A DNA stretch of 64,000 bases from Lysobacterales bacterium (GCA_019187485.1 JABAQR010000016.1:1-64000); one strand, 5' to 3'. Positions 25,351-34,612 are shown, numbered from the stretch's first letter. The notes: generated by a model not told the origin, from the sequence alone. Program-made: numbers and translations.

Positions 25351-26417
25351 GTCACTCCCTGCTGCTGATGTTCGTACCGGAGACCCAGGCAGGTTGGTCG
25401 CGGCTGTCCTTTGGTGGCGTCGTGGACGGCTTGCGCCGACACGGCCTGCTGCCGCTGGCGCTCGAAGGCGGTTGCGGGAACGACGCGATTTTGCCGACCC
25501 TGCGCGCGACGGTGGAGCAGGGCGCGCGCGAACGTGTGCACCAGGAGGATTCGCTGATCGCGCGGGTGCTTGAAGCGCTGAACGCGCGTGGTTGTGCGGC
25601 CCTGCTGCTGAAGGGCGCCGCGCTCGGGCGCTGGCTCTACGCCCGTCCGGAACTGCGCCCGGCATCCGATGTGGATCTGCTGGTCGATCCGCGTCGTCAC
25701 CTCGACGCGCACGCCGCGCTGAGTGCGGCCGGATTCGAATCGGATGGATACAGCCAGCACGACGACGCGAGCTGCCAGGCCAGCTACCTGGACCCGGTGA
25801 GCACCCGCCAGCTCGATCTGCACTGGGCCCTGGGCGTGGTCCCGGAACTGGTGCGCGGATTCGAATTCGACGCGCTGCTGCAACGCTCGCAGCCGCTGCG
25901 CGGGCCGGCCGGTGCCCGTGGCCTCGGGCGCATCGATGCGCTGATGCATGCGGTCGTCCACTACCGCGCGCACCTGCCGGTGGAGGATCGCCTGGGCTTG
26001 TGGCTGCACGACATCGCCCTGCTCGCGCGCGGACTCGACGCATCCGACTGGACAGAACTCGACCGCCGCGTGCGTGCGCAGGGCCTCGCCGGCCTGCACG
26101 CGGCCACGCTGCGCGAGGCCGCGGCGTGGTTCCCGTTGAGCCTGCCGGAGGCCTGGCTCGTCGACTGGGAGTGCCTCGGGCGCAGCGAAGCCACTCGCCA
26201 CTGGCTGGATCCGGTCGAGAACTCGCTCACCCGCCTGTGGCGCAGCCTGCGCGCGCTGCCGAACCTGCGCGAGCGGATGCACTACCTGCGCGCCCGACTG
26301 GTCCCGTCCACGCACTGGATGCGCGGCCGCTACCGCGCCCAAGGCTCGCTCGGCCTGCTGGCTGCCTACTTTCGTCGCTGGCTTTCCGGGCTGCAACGCG
26401 TGGTGGCGGGTCGATGA
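25347..26417 (+). CDS. Nucleotidyltransferase family protein (PF14907-like)
   Basis: 356 residues. The core LLKGAALGRWLYARPELRPASDVDLLVDPRR is the NTP_transf_5 pattern: a Gly-containing helix followed by DVD, the metal-binding aspartates of polymerase-beta-like nucleotidyltransferases. Proteins of this family recur in exopolysaccharide and peptide clusters with unknown substrates. The rest is alpha-helical with a conserved-looking HWALGVVPELVRGFEFD region. GTG start overlapping the previous stop (GTGA). Cytosolic. Confidence 0.85.
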   Translation: MSHSLLLMFVPETQAGWSRLSFGGVVDGLRRHGLLPLALEGGCGNDAILPTLRATVEQGARERVHQEDSLIARVLEALNARGCAALLLKGAALGRWLYARPELRPASDVDLLVDPRRHLDAHAALSAAGFESDGYSQHDDASCQASYLDPVSTRQLDLHWALGVVPELVRGFEFDALLQRSQPLRGPAGARGLGRIDALMHAVVHYRAHLPVEDRLGLWLHDIALLARGLDASDWTELDRRVRAQGLAGLHAATLREAAAWFPLSLPEAWLVDWECLGRSEATRHWLDPVENSLTRLWRSLRALPNLRERMHYLRARLVPSTHWMRGRYRAQGSLGLLAAYFRRWLSGLQRVVAGR

Positions 26418-26465
26418 GCCTTTCCCGCGGGTCACGCCCACTCTGCGCAAACGCATGGGGGACGC

Positions 26466-28304
26466 ATGGCAACCGCCATCGCCATGTCTCCGGCCGTTGA
26501 TCGCCATTCGATGGCGCGCGAACCGCTGCGCGACCTGCCCGGCTTCGCGCGCAGCTTCCGTGATCTGATCGGTCCGCGCATGCACGTCGTGTTCGGGTTG
26601 ATGCTGGTCGAGTCGCTGCTCGAAGGCGTGGGGGTGCTGCTGCTGCTGCCGCTGCTCGCGACCTTCGGCGGCGCAGCCGAAGGCATCAGCGGCTTCTCCG
26701 CCTGGCTGCTCGCCGCGCTCGCGGGCATCGGCATCGAGGGCCTCGTCCCGGTGATGCTCGCGATCGGCCTGCTGGTGCTCGGCAAGGGCGCGGTGGCCTT
26801 CGCGGCGAACGCCTACAACGGCTACCTGCGCGCCGACCTCCAGGCGAGCCTGCTGCAGCGCATGTTCGATGCCTACTCGCGCATGTCCTACGGCTACTAC
26901 GCCAGCCGCGACACCGGCTACTTCTACAACCGCTTCACCCAGGTGTACGCGCTGGTCGGTGCCTTCCACGCCTTCTCGGCGCTGCTGGTCGGCGCCATCC
27001 GCTCGGCCGCCTACGTCTGCTTCGGCCTGCTGGTCGCGTGGAAATTCGGCCTCGCCGCCTTGCTGGCCGGTGGCCTGCTCGCGCTCGCCTTCCGCCGCAT
27101 CAATGCCACCGTGCGCACGTTGTCGAAAGACTCGGCCGAACACATGGGCACCGTGGCCAGCACCTTCGTGCAGTCGATCCAGGCCTTCAAGTACCTCGCC
27201 GCCACCGCCTCGATCCGCCCGTTGCGCGAGCGAGTGCTCGCCAACGTCCGCCATGGCGGGCGGCTGGAGGCCCGCCAGAACTTCGCGATGGCCTTCACCA
27301 ACGCCGCGCGCGAGCCGATCGCGGTGCTGACCATCATCCTCATCGTGATCGGCCACGCGCTGCTGCTCGGCGAAGCGCTGGCGCCGGTGCTGGTCTCGAT
27401 CCTGCTGTTCTACCGCGGCATCAACGCCGTGCTCGGCGTGCAGTCGAGCTGGCAGTCGCTGCTGGCGCAGGTGGGCTCGCTGGAACTCGTGCGCGATGAG
27501 CTGCAGCACCTGGACCAGGCCAGCGAACCGACCGGCGGCCGTGCGGTCGTCGACTTGCAGTGGGGCATCGAGTTGCGCGGCGTCAGCTTCGCCTACGACA
27601 CCCGCATCGGCGATGTGCTGCACGCGATCGACCTGCACATTCCGGCGCGGAAGACGGTCGCACTGGTGGGCGCCTCGGGCGCCGGCAAGTCCACCGTGAT
27701 CGACCTGCTGACGCTGCTGCTGACGCCGCGCACCGGGCAGATGCTCGTCGACGGCATCCCGGCGACTGAACTCGACCGCGCCGCCTGGCGTGCCCGCATC
27801 GGCTACGTGATGCAGGAAGCGGTGATCTTCGACGACAGTTTCGCAAACAACATCTGCTTGTGGGCCGGCGACGCCGCGAGCGATCCCGCGCTGCGGGAAC
27901 GCGTGCGCGAGGCCGCACGCGCCGCGCATCTGCTCGAGTTCATCGATTCCCTGCCGGATGGCTTCGACAGCCTCGTCGGCGACCGCGGCATCCGCCTGTC
28001 CGGCGGCCAGCGCCAACGCCTGTTCATCGCCCGCGAACTCTACAAGCAACCGCAACTGCTGATCCTCGACGAAGCCACCAGCTCGCTCGACAGCGAGGCC
28101 GAGCGCGCGATCCAGCAGAGCCTCGACGAGTTGCACGGGCGCATGACCGTGGTCGTCATCGCGCACCGGCTCGCAACCGTGCGCTCGGCCGACCAGGTGC
28201 TGGTTTTCGACCACGGCCACCTCGTCGAGCAGGGAAGCTACGCCGAACTGCGCGAGCGTCCGCGGGGTAGATTCGCGGCAATGGTCGCCGCACAATCGCT
28301 ATGA
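26466..28304 (+). CDS. ABC transporter, fused permease and ATPase (MsbA/PglK-like exporter)
   Basis: 612-residue half-transporter: an N-terminal six-helix exporter domain (about 40-345) and a C-terminal ATPase with Walker A GASGAGKST (about 403-411), signature LSGGQRQRL (about 511), Walker B LLILDEATSSLD, and the H-loop in VVIAHRLATV. It would work as a homodimer, flipping a lipid-linked glycan or lipid. GGGGGA lies close to the ATG. Its stop overlaps the start of the next gene (ATGA). The locus also has a Wzm/Wzt pair, so this exporter must serve a different step or substrate. Confidence 0.93.
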   Translation: MATAIAMSPAVDRHSMAREPLRDLPGFARSFRDLIGPRMHVVFGLMLVESLLEGVGVLLLLPLLATFGGAAEGISGFSAWLLAALAGIGIEGLVPVMLAIGLLVLGKGAVAFAANAYNGYLRADLQASLLQRMFDAYSRMSYGYYASRDTGYFYNRFTQVYALVGAFHAFSALLVGAIRSAAYVCFGLLVAWKFGLAALLAGGLLALAFRRINATVRTLSKDSAEHMGTVASTFVQSIQAFKYLAATASIRPLRERVLANVRHGGRLEARQNFAMAFTNAAREPIAVLTIILIVIGHALLLGEALAPVLVSILLFYRGINAVLGVQSSWQSLLAQVGSLELVRDELQHLDQASEPTGGRAVVDLQWGIELRGVSFAYDTRIGDVLHAIDLHIPARKTVALVGASGAGKSTVIDLLTLLLTPRTGQMLVDGIPATELDRAAWRARIGYVMQEAVIFDDSFANNICLWAGDAASDPALRERVREAARAAHLLEFIDSLPDGFDSLVGDRGIRLSGGQRQRLFIARELYKQPQLLILDEATSSLDSEAERAIQQSLDELHGRMTVVVIAHRLATVRSADQVLVFDHGHLVEQGSYAELRERPRGRFAAMVAAQSL

Positions 28305-29581
28305 ACACACTGCTTCCGTCCGAATCGCGACCGGCCGTTCTGGGTCTCGGTTACGTCGGGCTGCCGCTCGCGATCGCGCTCGGCCGCATCCGCCCGACCA
28401 TCGGCTTCGATATCGACGCCGCCCGCATCGAGCAACTGCGCCGGCATGTCGACCACAGCGGCGAATGCAGTCCCGAGGAAATCGCGGCCGCCGAACACCT
28501 GCGCCTGAGCGCGGACCTGGACGAGCTGCGTGCGGCCAACGTCTACATCATTGCGGTCCCGACCCCGGTCAACCAGCACAAGTGGCCCGACCTCACGCCA
28601 CTGCTGCGCGCCTCCGAGACCGTCGGGCGCGTGCTCAAGCGCGGCGATGTCGTCGTCTACGAATCCACCGTGTATCCGGGCGCCACCGAGCAGGAATGCG
28701 TGCCGGTGCTGGAGCGCGTCAGCGGCCTTGAGTGCAACCGCGATTTCAGCGTCGGCTACAGTCCCGAACGCATCAATCCCGGCGACAAGGCGCGGCGCCT
28801 GCCGGACATCGTCAAGGTCACTTCCGGTTCCACGCCGGAGGCGGCGGCATTCATCGACGCGCTGTACCGCCAGATCGTGCCCGCCGGCACCCACCTCGCG
28901 CCGTCGATCCAGGTGGCCGAAGCCGCCAAGGCGATCGAGAACACCCAGCGCGACGTCAACATCGCGCTCGTCAACGAGTTCGCGCAACTGTTCGGTCGCC
29001 TCGGCATCGACACCGAAGCCGTGCTCAAGGCCGCCGGCACCAAGTGGAACTTCCTGCCCTTCCGCCCCGGCCTCGTCGGCGGCCACTGCATCGGCGTCGA
29101 TCCGTACTACCTCGTGCACAAGGCGCAGGAAGTCGGCTACCACCCGGAACTGATCCTCGCCGCCCGCCGCATCAACGAAGGCATGAGCGCCTACGTCACC
29201 GGCGAAGTGCTGAAGCTGATGGCCCGCCACCGCCTCAACGTCGTCGGCGCGCGCATCCTCGTGCTCGGCATCACCTTCAAGGAAAACTGCGCCGATTTGC
29301 GCAACACCCGCGTCGTCGAGATCGTCCGCGCGCTGGAGAGCTACCACGCGCAGGTGGACGTGCACGATCCCTGGGCAGACCCGGCCGAATGCCGGCGCGA
29401 GTACCGTCAGGCACTGGTGTCGGAGCCCGCCCCGGGCCAGTACGACCTGGTCCTGCTGGCGGTCGCGCATCGCCAGTTTGCCGAACTGGGCGGAGTTGGC
29501 GTGCGTGCATTCCTCAAGCCCCGCGGCGCCGTCTACGACCTCAAATACGTTGTCGATGGAGCTGCGGATGGGCGGCTGTAG
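28301..29581 (+). CDS. tviB: UDP-sugar 6-dehydrogenase, TviB/WbpO-like
   Basis: 426 residues. NAD-binding GLGYVGLP (15-22), the UDPGP_MGDH_dh middle domain with EAAKAIENTQRDVNIALVNE and a C-terminal UDP-binding domain (LGITFKENCADLRNTRV) are visible. The catalytic Cys is Cys263 in GGHCIGVDPYYL. The best fit is the TviB/WbpO group, which oxidises UDP-GlcNAc (or UDP-GalNAc) at C6 to the uronic acid; UDP-ManNAc as substrate is possible because wecB is in the same locus. Starts inside the ABC gene stop (ATGA). Confidence 0.92.
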   Translation: MNTLLPSESRPAVLGLGYVGLPLAIALGRIRPTIGFDIDAARIEQLRRHVDHSGECSPEEIAAAEHLRLSADLDELRAANVYIIAVPTPVNQHKWPDLTPLLRASETVGRVLKRGDVVVYESTVYPGATEQECVPVLERVSGLECNRDFSVGYSPERINPGDKARRLPDIVKVTSGSTPEAAAFIDALYRQIVPAGTHLAPSIQVAEAAKAIENTQRDVNIALVNEFAQLFGRLGIDTEAVLKAAGTKWNFLPFRPGLVGGHCIGVDPYYLVHKAQEVGYHPELILAARRINEGMSAYVTGEVLKLMARHRLNVVGARILVLGITFKENCADLRNTRVVEIVRALESYHAQVDVHDPWADPAECRREYRQALVSEPAPGQYDLVLLAVAHRQFAELGGVGVRAFLKPRGAVYDLKYVVDGAADGRL

Positions 29582-29690
29582 CGCAATGAGCGTGCGAATC
29601 CTCAGGGTCACCTACGTGTCGACCGCTCGTATGGCTCGCAGGCGTCTCGAGGTCTGCCTTTCCATTCTCGCGGAGTGGCCTCGTATCGAT

Positions 29691-29715
29691 TGTGGGAGCG
29701 GGTTTTCCCCGCGAC
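29691..29715. repeat. REP-like palindrome
   Basis: TGTGGGAGCGGGTTTTCCCC and following GCGACC form a small hairpin (GCGGG/CCCGC around TTTTC) with the TGTGGGAGCGG opening typical of REP sequences in pseudomonads and Lysobacterales. It lies in the 168-bp gap between the dehydrogenase and the epimerase genes. Confidence 0.65.
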
Positions 29716-29749
29716 CGCAGGTACCAAGCCCGATGAGGGCGTGCACCAA

Positions 29750-30757
29750 ATGACCATTCTCGTCACCGGCAGCGCCGGCTTCATCGGTTATCACGTCGCC
29801 GAGCGCCTGCTGGCGGATGGCCACCAAGTCGTCGGCCTCGATTGCCTGAACGACTACTACGACGTCAACCTGAAACGCGCTCGGCTGGCCCGCCTGGAGC
29901 AGCACGCCGGCTACCACCACAGCTACGCCGATCTCGCCAACCGCAGCGCCGTCGAGCAGGTCTTTTCCGGCCACCGCATCCGCCGCGTCGTCCATCTCGC
30001 CGCGCAGGCCGGCGTGCGCTACGCGGCCACCAATCCGCATGCGTACATCGCCAGCAACATCACCGGATTCCTGCACGTGCTGGAAGGCTGTCGCCACCAC
30101 GGCATCGAGCACCTGGTCTACGCGTCCACCAGTTCGGTCTACGGCGCCAACCGCACGATGCCGTTCTCGGAGCACCACCCGACCGCCCACCCGCTGACGC
30201 TCTACGCCGCCACCAAGAAATCCAACGAGATGATGGCGCACAGCTACGCCCACCTGTTCGGACTGCCGTGCACGGGCCTGCGCTTCTTCACCGTCTACGG
30301 TCCCTGGGGGCGGCCCGACATGGCGCTGTTCCTGTTCACGAAAGCAATCCTTGCCGGTGAGCCGCTGAAGGTGTTCAACCACGGACGGCACAAGCGCAGT
30401 TTCACCTATGTCGACGACATCGTCGAAGGCATCGTGCGCGTGCTCGACAAACCACCCGCCGCAAATTCCGCATGGGATTCGCTTATTCCTGATCCTGCGA
30501 CCAGCGCTGTACCGTATCGGATCTTCAATATCGGCAGTCCCAGCACGGTCGAGCTGCTGCGCTATATCGAGTTGATCGAAGACAGCACCGGACGCAAGGC
30601 TGCATTGGAAATGCTGCCGTTGCAGCCAGGAGACGTGCCGGATTCGGAAGCGGACTGCGGGGCACTCGCCACGGCGATCGACTACGTGCCATGCGTCCAG
30701 GTGGAAGAGGGTGTGCCGAGCTTCGTGCGTTGGTATCGGAAGCACTACGATGTCTGA
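29750..30757 (+). CDS. NAD-dependent epimerase (UDP-glucuronate 4-epimerase-like)
   Basis: 335-residue extended SDR. NAD motif GSAGFIG (7-13), then DCLNDYYDVNLKRARL, which is characteristic of UDP-glucuronate 4-epimerases (CapI/LspL group), HLAAQAGVRYA, a Ser-rich STSSVYG, catalytic Tyr152/Lys156 (YAATK), and RSFTYVDDIVEG. With the dehydrogenase upstream it would convert a UDP-uronic or amino-uronic acid to its C4 epimer. It follows the dehydrogenase by 168 bp rather than overlapping it. Confidence 0.9.
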   Translation: MTILVTGSAGFIGYHVAERLLADGHQVVGLDCLNDYYDVNLKRARLARLEQHAGYHHSYADLANRSAVEQVFSGHRIRRVVHLAAQAGVRYAATNPHAYIASNITGFLHVLEGCRHHGIEHLVYASTSSVYGANRTMPFSEHHPTAHPLTLYAATKKSNEMMAHSYAHLFGLPCTGLRFFTVYGPWGRPDMALFLFTKAILAGEPLKVFNHGRHKRSFTYVDDIVEGIVRVLDKPPAANSAWDSLIPDPATSAVPYRIFNIGSPSTVELLRYIELIEDSTGRKAALEMLPLQPGDVPDSEADCGALATAIDYVPCVQVEEGVPSFVRWYRKHYDV

Positions 30758-30785
30758 GCAACGCTTGGAAACTCCGGCATTTCGT

Positions 30786-30930
30786 GAGAGGTTTGGAAAA
30801 TCATCGCGAGCGGCCCGAGGGCAAGACGTACGGAGCGCAGCGACCGAGGCATATCAAATGGATAGGCGAGGGAGCAAGCACCGCGCAACGCAGCCATCGG
30901 GCCGCGCAGCAGGTTTTGCAAACCCCTCTC
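30786..30930. repeat. Imperfect 145-bp palindromic element
   Basis: The left end GAGAGGTTTGGAAAA and right end TTTTGCAAACCCCTCTC are inverted copies, as are inner blocks GCGGCCCGAGGGC and GCCATCGGGCCGC. The whole would fold into one long hairpin. It lies between the epimerase gene and an epimerase C-terminal remnant. MITE or BIME of unknown family. Confidence 0.55.
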
Positions 30931-30962
30931 GTGGTCGTTCGGAAGATCGGCAGGTCAAACGG

Positions 30963-31181
30963 ATGAATGCAACCCATGACTTCGGGAATGATCCGGAATT
31001 CTCGGTGGAAGAATGGGTTGAGTGCGTACACCGTACGACCGACCGCGATTTTCTGATCGATACCACTCGGGTCCATCGTGAGCTGAAATGGCAATCGCGG
31101 CGCGCGGGCCTGAACACGATCATCGACACGGCGTGGCATCGGCACCCGTTATTGCAAGGCGCCGCGGCGATGCAATCATGA
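30963..31181 (+). pseudogene. C-terminal remnant of a GalE-like epimerase
   Basis: A 72-codon open stretch whose last 40 residues (DFLIDTTRVHRELKWQSRRA, then GLNTIIDTAWHRHP) match the usual end of UDP-glucose 4-epimerases. No NAD-binding or catalytic part precedes it; instead a palindromic element and unrelated sequence do. The stop overlaps the ATG of the Wzm-like gene. Probably the 3' scrap of a gene lost by deletion or insertion of the repeat upstream. Whether it is still translated is unknown. Confidence 0.6.
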
Positions 31182-32041
31182 GCCAGTACAACGATCAGCT
31201 CCGCGAGACGCATTTCGGTCACGCTCACCTCACCGAGATCAATGCCTCCGGTCATTCGTTTGCAGCGGAAATGCGCGAAGTCTGGGCCTACCGCGACCTT
31301 TTGCTGCTGCTGATCCAGCGCGACATCAGCATCCGCTACAAGCAAAGCGCGGTCGGCATCGGCTGGGCGGTGCTGCAGCCGCTGCTGACCACGGTCATTT
31401 TCACCGTGGTGTTCGGAAACTTCGCCAGGCTGCCCTCGGAAGGCTATCCCTACGCCCTGTACACCATGTGCGCGATGGTGCCGTGGACCTTCTTCACCCG
31501 CGCGCTCGGCGGCGCCAGCACCAGCATCGTCAGCTCCTCGGGCATGATCACCAAGGTGTATTTCCCGCGCCTGGTGCTGCCGATCAGCAAGACCGTGTCC
31601 GGGCTGGTGGATTTCGCGGTGGCGTTCGGGATGCTGATCCTGCTGCTGCTGGCCTACCGGGTGACGCCCAGCCTCGGCCTGCTGCTGCTGCCGCTGTTCG
31701 TGCTGCTGGCGCTGGCCACCGCGTTCGGGATCGGGCTGTGGCTGACCGCGCTCAACGTCAAATACCGCGACATTGGCCTGCTGGTGCCGTTCCTGACCCA
31801 GATCTGGATGTATGCCTCGCCGATCGCCTATTCCTCGGAGATCGTTCCGGCGCGCTGGCTCTGGGTTTACAGCCTCAATCCCATCTTCGGCGTGGTCGAA
31901 GGTTTCCGCTGGGCGTTGCTGGGCAAGGCCGCGCCAGCGCTCGGGCCATTGGCGCTGTCCTGCGCGGTGGTCGTGGCGATGCTGGCCAGCGGCATCTGGT
32001 ACTTCCGTCGCACCGAGCGCGAGTTCGCGGACAACATCTGA
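31178..32041 (+). CDS. wzm: ABC-2 type polysaccharide export permease (Wzm-like)
   Basis: 287 residues with six predicted transmembrane helices after a cytosolic N-terminus. The family segment LLLLIQRDISIRYKQSAVGIGWAVLQPLL marks the O-antigen/teichoic-acid ABC-2 permeases. It pairs with the Wzt-like ATPase that starts at its last base (TGATG) to export an undecaprenyl-linked glycan across the inner membrane. The ATG at 31178 is chosen over an in-frame upstream ATG because the upstream part belongs to the epimerase remnant region. Confidence 0.93.
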   Translation: MSQYNDQLRETHFGHAHLTEINASGHSFAAEMREVWAYRDLLLLLIQRDISIRYKQSAVGIGWAVLQPLLTTVIFTVVFGNFARLPSEGYPYALYTMCAMVPWTFFTRALGGASTSIVSSSGMITKVYFPRLVLPISKTVSGLVDFAVAFGMLILLLLAYRVTPSLGLLLLPLFVLLALATAFGIGLWLTALNVKYRDIGLLVPFLTQIWMYASPIAYSSEIVPARWLWVYSLNPIFGVVEGFRWALLGKAAPALGPLALSCAVVVAMLASGIWYFRRTEREFADNI

Positions 32042-33336
32042 TGAGCATCGCCGTCAAGGTCGAAGGCCTGAGCAAGCGCTTCCTGCTGGGGGAAAGCATC
32101 GAGCACACCCTGTCCAGCCGGGCCGGCGACCTGCTGCGCGGCAAGGGCTTGCGGCGCAGCGCCGGGCGCGAGGAATTCTGGGCCCTGCGCGACGTCAATT
32201 TCGAGGTCGCCGAAGGCGAGGCGGTCGGCATCATCGGCGGCAACGGCGCCGGCAAGTCCACCCTGCTCAAGGTGCTGTCGCGGATCACCCCGCCGACCGA
32301 AGGCCGCGCCCGCGTCAAGGGACGCCTGTCCAGCCTGCTGGAAGTCGGCACCGGCTTCCACCCGGAGCTGACCGGGCGCGAGAACGTGTTCCTCAACGGC
32401 GCCATCCTCGGCATGCGCAAGGCCGAAGTGGCGCGCAAGTTCGACGAGATCGTCGCCTTTTCCGGCGTCGAGAAATTCATCGACACCCCGGTCAAACGCT
32501 ATTCCTCCGGCATGTACGTGCGCCTGGCCTTCGCCGTGGCCGCCCACCTCGAACCCGATGTGCTGATCATCGACGAAGTGCTGGCGGTCGGCGACGCCGA
32601 CTTCCAGAAGCGCTGCCTCGGCAAGATGGGCGAGGTCGCGCATCAAGGCCGCACCGTTCTGTTCGTCAGCCACAACATGGCGGCGGTGCAGAAGCTGTGC
32701 GCGCGGGCGGTGTGGATGCGGGACGGGCAGGTGGCGCAGATCGGGGCATCCGAAGAGGTCATCGGCGCCTATATCGGCGCGTCCAGCCCCGGGGAGAATC
32801 GAGTGGCATTGCGCCCCGGCTACCTCTACGAAGCCCATGGCAGCGATGCCGTCGACAGCGATGCCGTGGTGACCTCACTGCAACTGTTGGACATGAACGG
32901 ACGACCATTGACAGCCGCGGGGACGTTCGAAGCGCTCAAGTTCAGGATCGAATTTTCGACTGCGCGTCCCTTTCGGAGCTTTTCCGCTGTGCTGCAAGTG
33001 ACGACCCCCGATGGCGTCACGCTCCTGCTCACGTCGACCACGCCCGACCAGCAGGTGGCGTTTTCAGTGTCGGAAGGCCGCTATGTGATCGATTGTGACT
33101 TCGAGCGCTTCCCGCTCGCGGCAGGGGAGTATCTGCTCGGGCTGGGACTGGCCATTCCCGGCGTCGAGTATGTCTGGCGCAACGATGCCGTGTGCCGCTT
33201 GCACGTGGAGCCTCGGGACGTCTTTGCATCCGGTTTGCCACCGGCATCCGGCCGCTACCTCGTGGCCACGCTGCATCGCTGGGGCAGTTTGCAGGAACAC
33301 AATGCATTCGACGTGCGGGAAGCGCATGGCGGATGA
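32041..33336 (+). CDS. wzt: ABC transporter ATP-binding protein with glycan-binding domain (Wzt-like)
   Basis: 431 residues. The ATPase domain (1-250) has Walker A GGNGAGKST (66-74), a YSSGMYVRLAFAVA signature and Walker B DVLIIDEVLAVGD. The C-terminal 150 residues form a beta-rich Wzt_C-type domain (SDAVVTSLQLLDMNGRPLTA to the end), which in O-antigen ABC systems binds the capped non-reducing end of the glycan before export. A terminal cap such as methyl or another group is therefore likely, and several methyltransferases lie nearby. Start overlaps the permease stop by one base. Confidence 0.93.
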   Translation: MSIAVKVEGLSKRFLLGESIEHTLSSRAGDLLRGKGLRRSAGREEFWALRDVNFEVAEGEAVGIIGGNGAGKSTLLKVLSRITPPTEGRARVKGRLSSLLEVGTGFHPELTGRENVFLNGAILGMRKAEVARKFDEIVAFSGVEKFIDTPVKRYSSGMYVRLAFAVAAHLEPDVLIIDEVLAVGDADFQKRCLGKMGEVAHQGRTVLFVSHNMAAVQKLCARAVWMRDGQVAQIGASEEVIGAYIGASSPGENRVALRPGYLYEAHGSDAVDSDAVVTSLQLLDMNGRPLTAAGTFEALKFRIEFSTARPFRSFSAVLQVTTPDGVTLLLTSTTPDQQVAFSVSEGRYVIDCDFERFPLAAGEYLLGLGLAIPGVEYVWRNDAVCRLHVEPRDVFASGLPPASGRYLVATLHRWGSLQEHNAFDVREAHGG

Positions 33337-34234
33337 AGTTCGCTGCCGCAGTTGCGGTGGCGATGGCTTGGTCGACCTCGGTCCGATACCCGGGAGTCAG
33401 GACGAACGGGTTTCCGTCCAGGCCCACCTGTACCGGTGTCCGCACTGCGCGCTGGGGCAACGCCATCCCATTCCGGATGCAGTCGGCATCGCGGCGTTGT
33501 ATGCCGATGCCAAGCCGGAAGAAATGGCCTACGTCTACGAGGACAATGCCGCGTGGGCACTGGCAAGAAACATGCTGGTCAAGCGTCTGGTGGCCGTGGA
33601 ATCTCCCAGTGTCCTCGACGTCGGTTGCCATACCGGTCGCTTCCTCGCGGGCTTGCCCAAGGCGTGGCGACGCTTCGGGGTCGAAAATCCGGGCCCACCT
33701 GCCGACGCAGCACGCAGGGACAACCGAGTCGAGATCATCGCTGACTGGATCGAGACGGTCGGTGGCGAATGGGATGCACGCTTCGACGCCGTCACCCTGT
33801 TCGACGTGATCGAACACGTACCCGATCCTGCAACGGCGATCGGCCGTCTGGCACGTCTGTTGAAACCCGGCGGCGTGCTGATCGTCAGTTCGGGAGACCT
33901 GGATGCATGGACCTGGCGATGGCTGGGCGCGGGGCACTGGTACCTGCAAACGCCACAGCACCTGTCGGTGATCTCCCGCGGATTCCTTCGTCACGTCGCA
34001 GTGGAACGCGGCCTGCGGTTGCGGGAGTTCCAGACGATCCCGCACCGCCACGCCCCGCGCACACAGGATGCTGCACGGCTTGCCTATTGGGGCATGCGCC
34101 AACGCGGCGGCCTGTGGCGGAGTCCACAGCGCCTGCTGCACGCACTGCCGGGCCTGCACGGCCTGCGCCACATGCAGTCGGTGCCGTGGGCCATGAGCCT
34201 GAGGGACCACTGCGTGGCGGTGTTCGAGGTTTGA
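33326..34234 (+). CDS. Class I SAM-dependent methyltransferase with N-terminal zinc-finger-like motif
   Basis: 302 residues. The N-terminal CRSC...CPHC pairs (about 8-11 and 36-39) resemble the zinc ribbon of sugar methyltransferases of the NovP/TylF-unlike Methyltransf_23 type. The SAM domain shows SVLDVGCHTGRFLAGLP, then FDAVTLFDVIEHVPDPATAI and LKPGGVLIVSSGD. Probably methylates a sugar or glycan end; this fits the Wzt cap-recognition model. Starts 11 bases before the wzt stop. Last gene before the toxin-antitoxin island. Confidence 0.85.
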   Translation: MADEVRCRSCGGDGLVDLGPIPGSQDERVSVQAHLYRCPHCALGQRHPIPDAVGIAALYADAKPEEMAYVYEDNAAWALARNMLVKRLVAVESPSVLDVGCHTGRFLAGLPKAWRRFGVENPGPPADAARRDNRVEIIADWIETVGGEWDARFDAVTLFDVIEHVPDPATAIGRLARLLKPGGVLIVSSGDLDAWTWRWLGAGHWYLQTPQHLSVISRGFLRHVAVERGLRLREFQTIPHRHAPRTQDAARLAYWGMRQRGGLWRSPQRLLHALPGLHGLRHMQSVPWAMSLRDHCVAVFEV

Positions 34235-34316
34235 GCGGACTTGTGACGTTTCGCGGGTGTCCAATGGTGGCTTGGGTGGGGTCGCATGTTCCCTTCATTG
34301 CCGGAGTGTCCAGAAG

Positions 34317-34332
34317 GTAGTAATGTTGCTAC
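34317..34332. promoter_or_regulatory. Candidate operator of the Phd/VapC-type module
   Basis: GTAGTAATGTTGCTAC is a near-perfect palindrome (one mismatch per arm) 26 bases before the antitoxin start, a usual position for antitoxin autoregulation. Confidence 0.45.
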
Positions 34333-34357
34333 ATCCGGTCACATCGAGAACGGCGCC

Positions 34358-34612
34358 ATGACCATCACCACGATCAGCAGCCGCGAGTTCAATCAGGACA
34401 CGGGTCGCGCCAAGAAAGCGACTCGGCGCGGCCCGGTGGTCATCACCGACCGCGGCAAGCCGACGCACGTCCTGCTCGGAATCGAGGAGTACCGGCGACT
34501 GACGGGCGGGCGCCGGAGGATAGCCGACCTGCTGGCCATGCCCGGTCTCGACGATGTGGATTTCGAAGTTCCCTCGCTGCGTGACCTGGCGCGACCGGCC
34601 GAACTGTCCTGA
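34358..34612 (+). CDS. Type II antitoxin, Phd/YefM family
   Basis: 84 residues. The N-terminal Phd/YefM fold is recognisable: SSREFNQDTGRAKKATRRG, then PVVITDRGKPTHVLLGIEEYRRL. The C-terminal tail would wrap the toxin. Its stop overlaps the ATG of the PIN-domain toxin by one base (TGATG). The module interrupts the glycan genes. Part of it recurs in damaged form at 35847. Confidence 0.9.
   Translation: MTITTISSREFNQDTGRAKKATRRGPVVITDRGKPTHVLLGIEEYRRLTGGRRRIADLLAMPGLDDVDFEVPSLRDLARPAELS

Noticed and set aside
30711-30962. Upstream extension of the epimerase remnant as a real protein
   Set aside because: The open frame runs through a palindromic repeat and its translation is Arg/Ser/Gly-rich without any domain.
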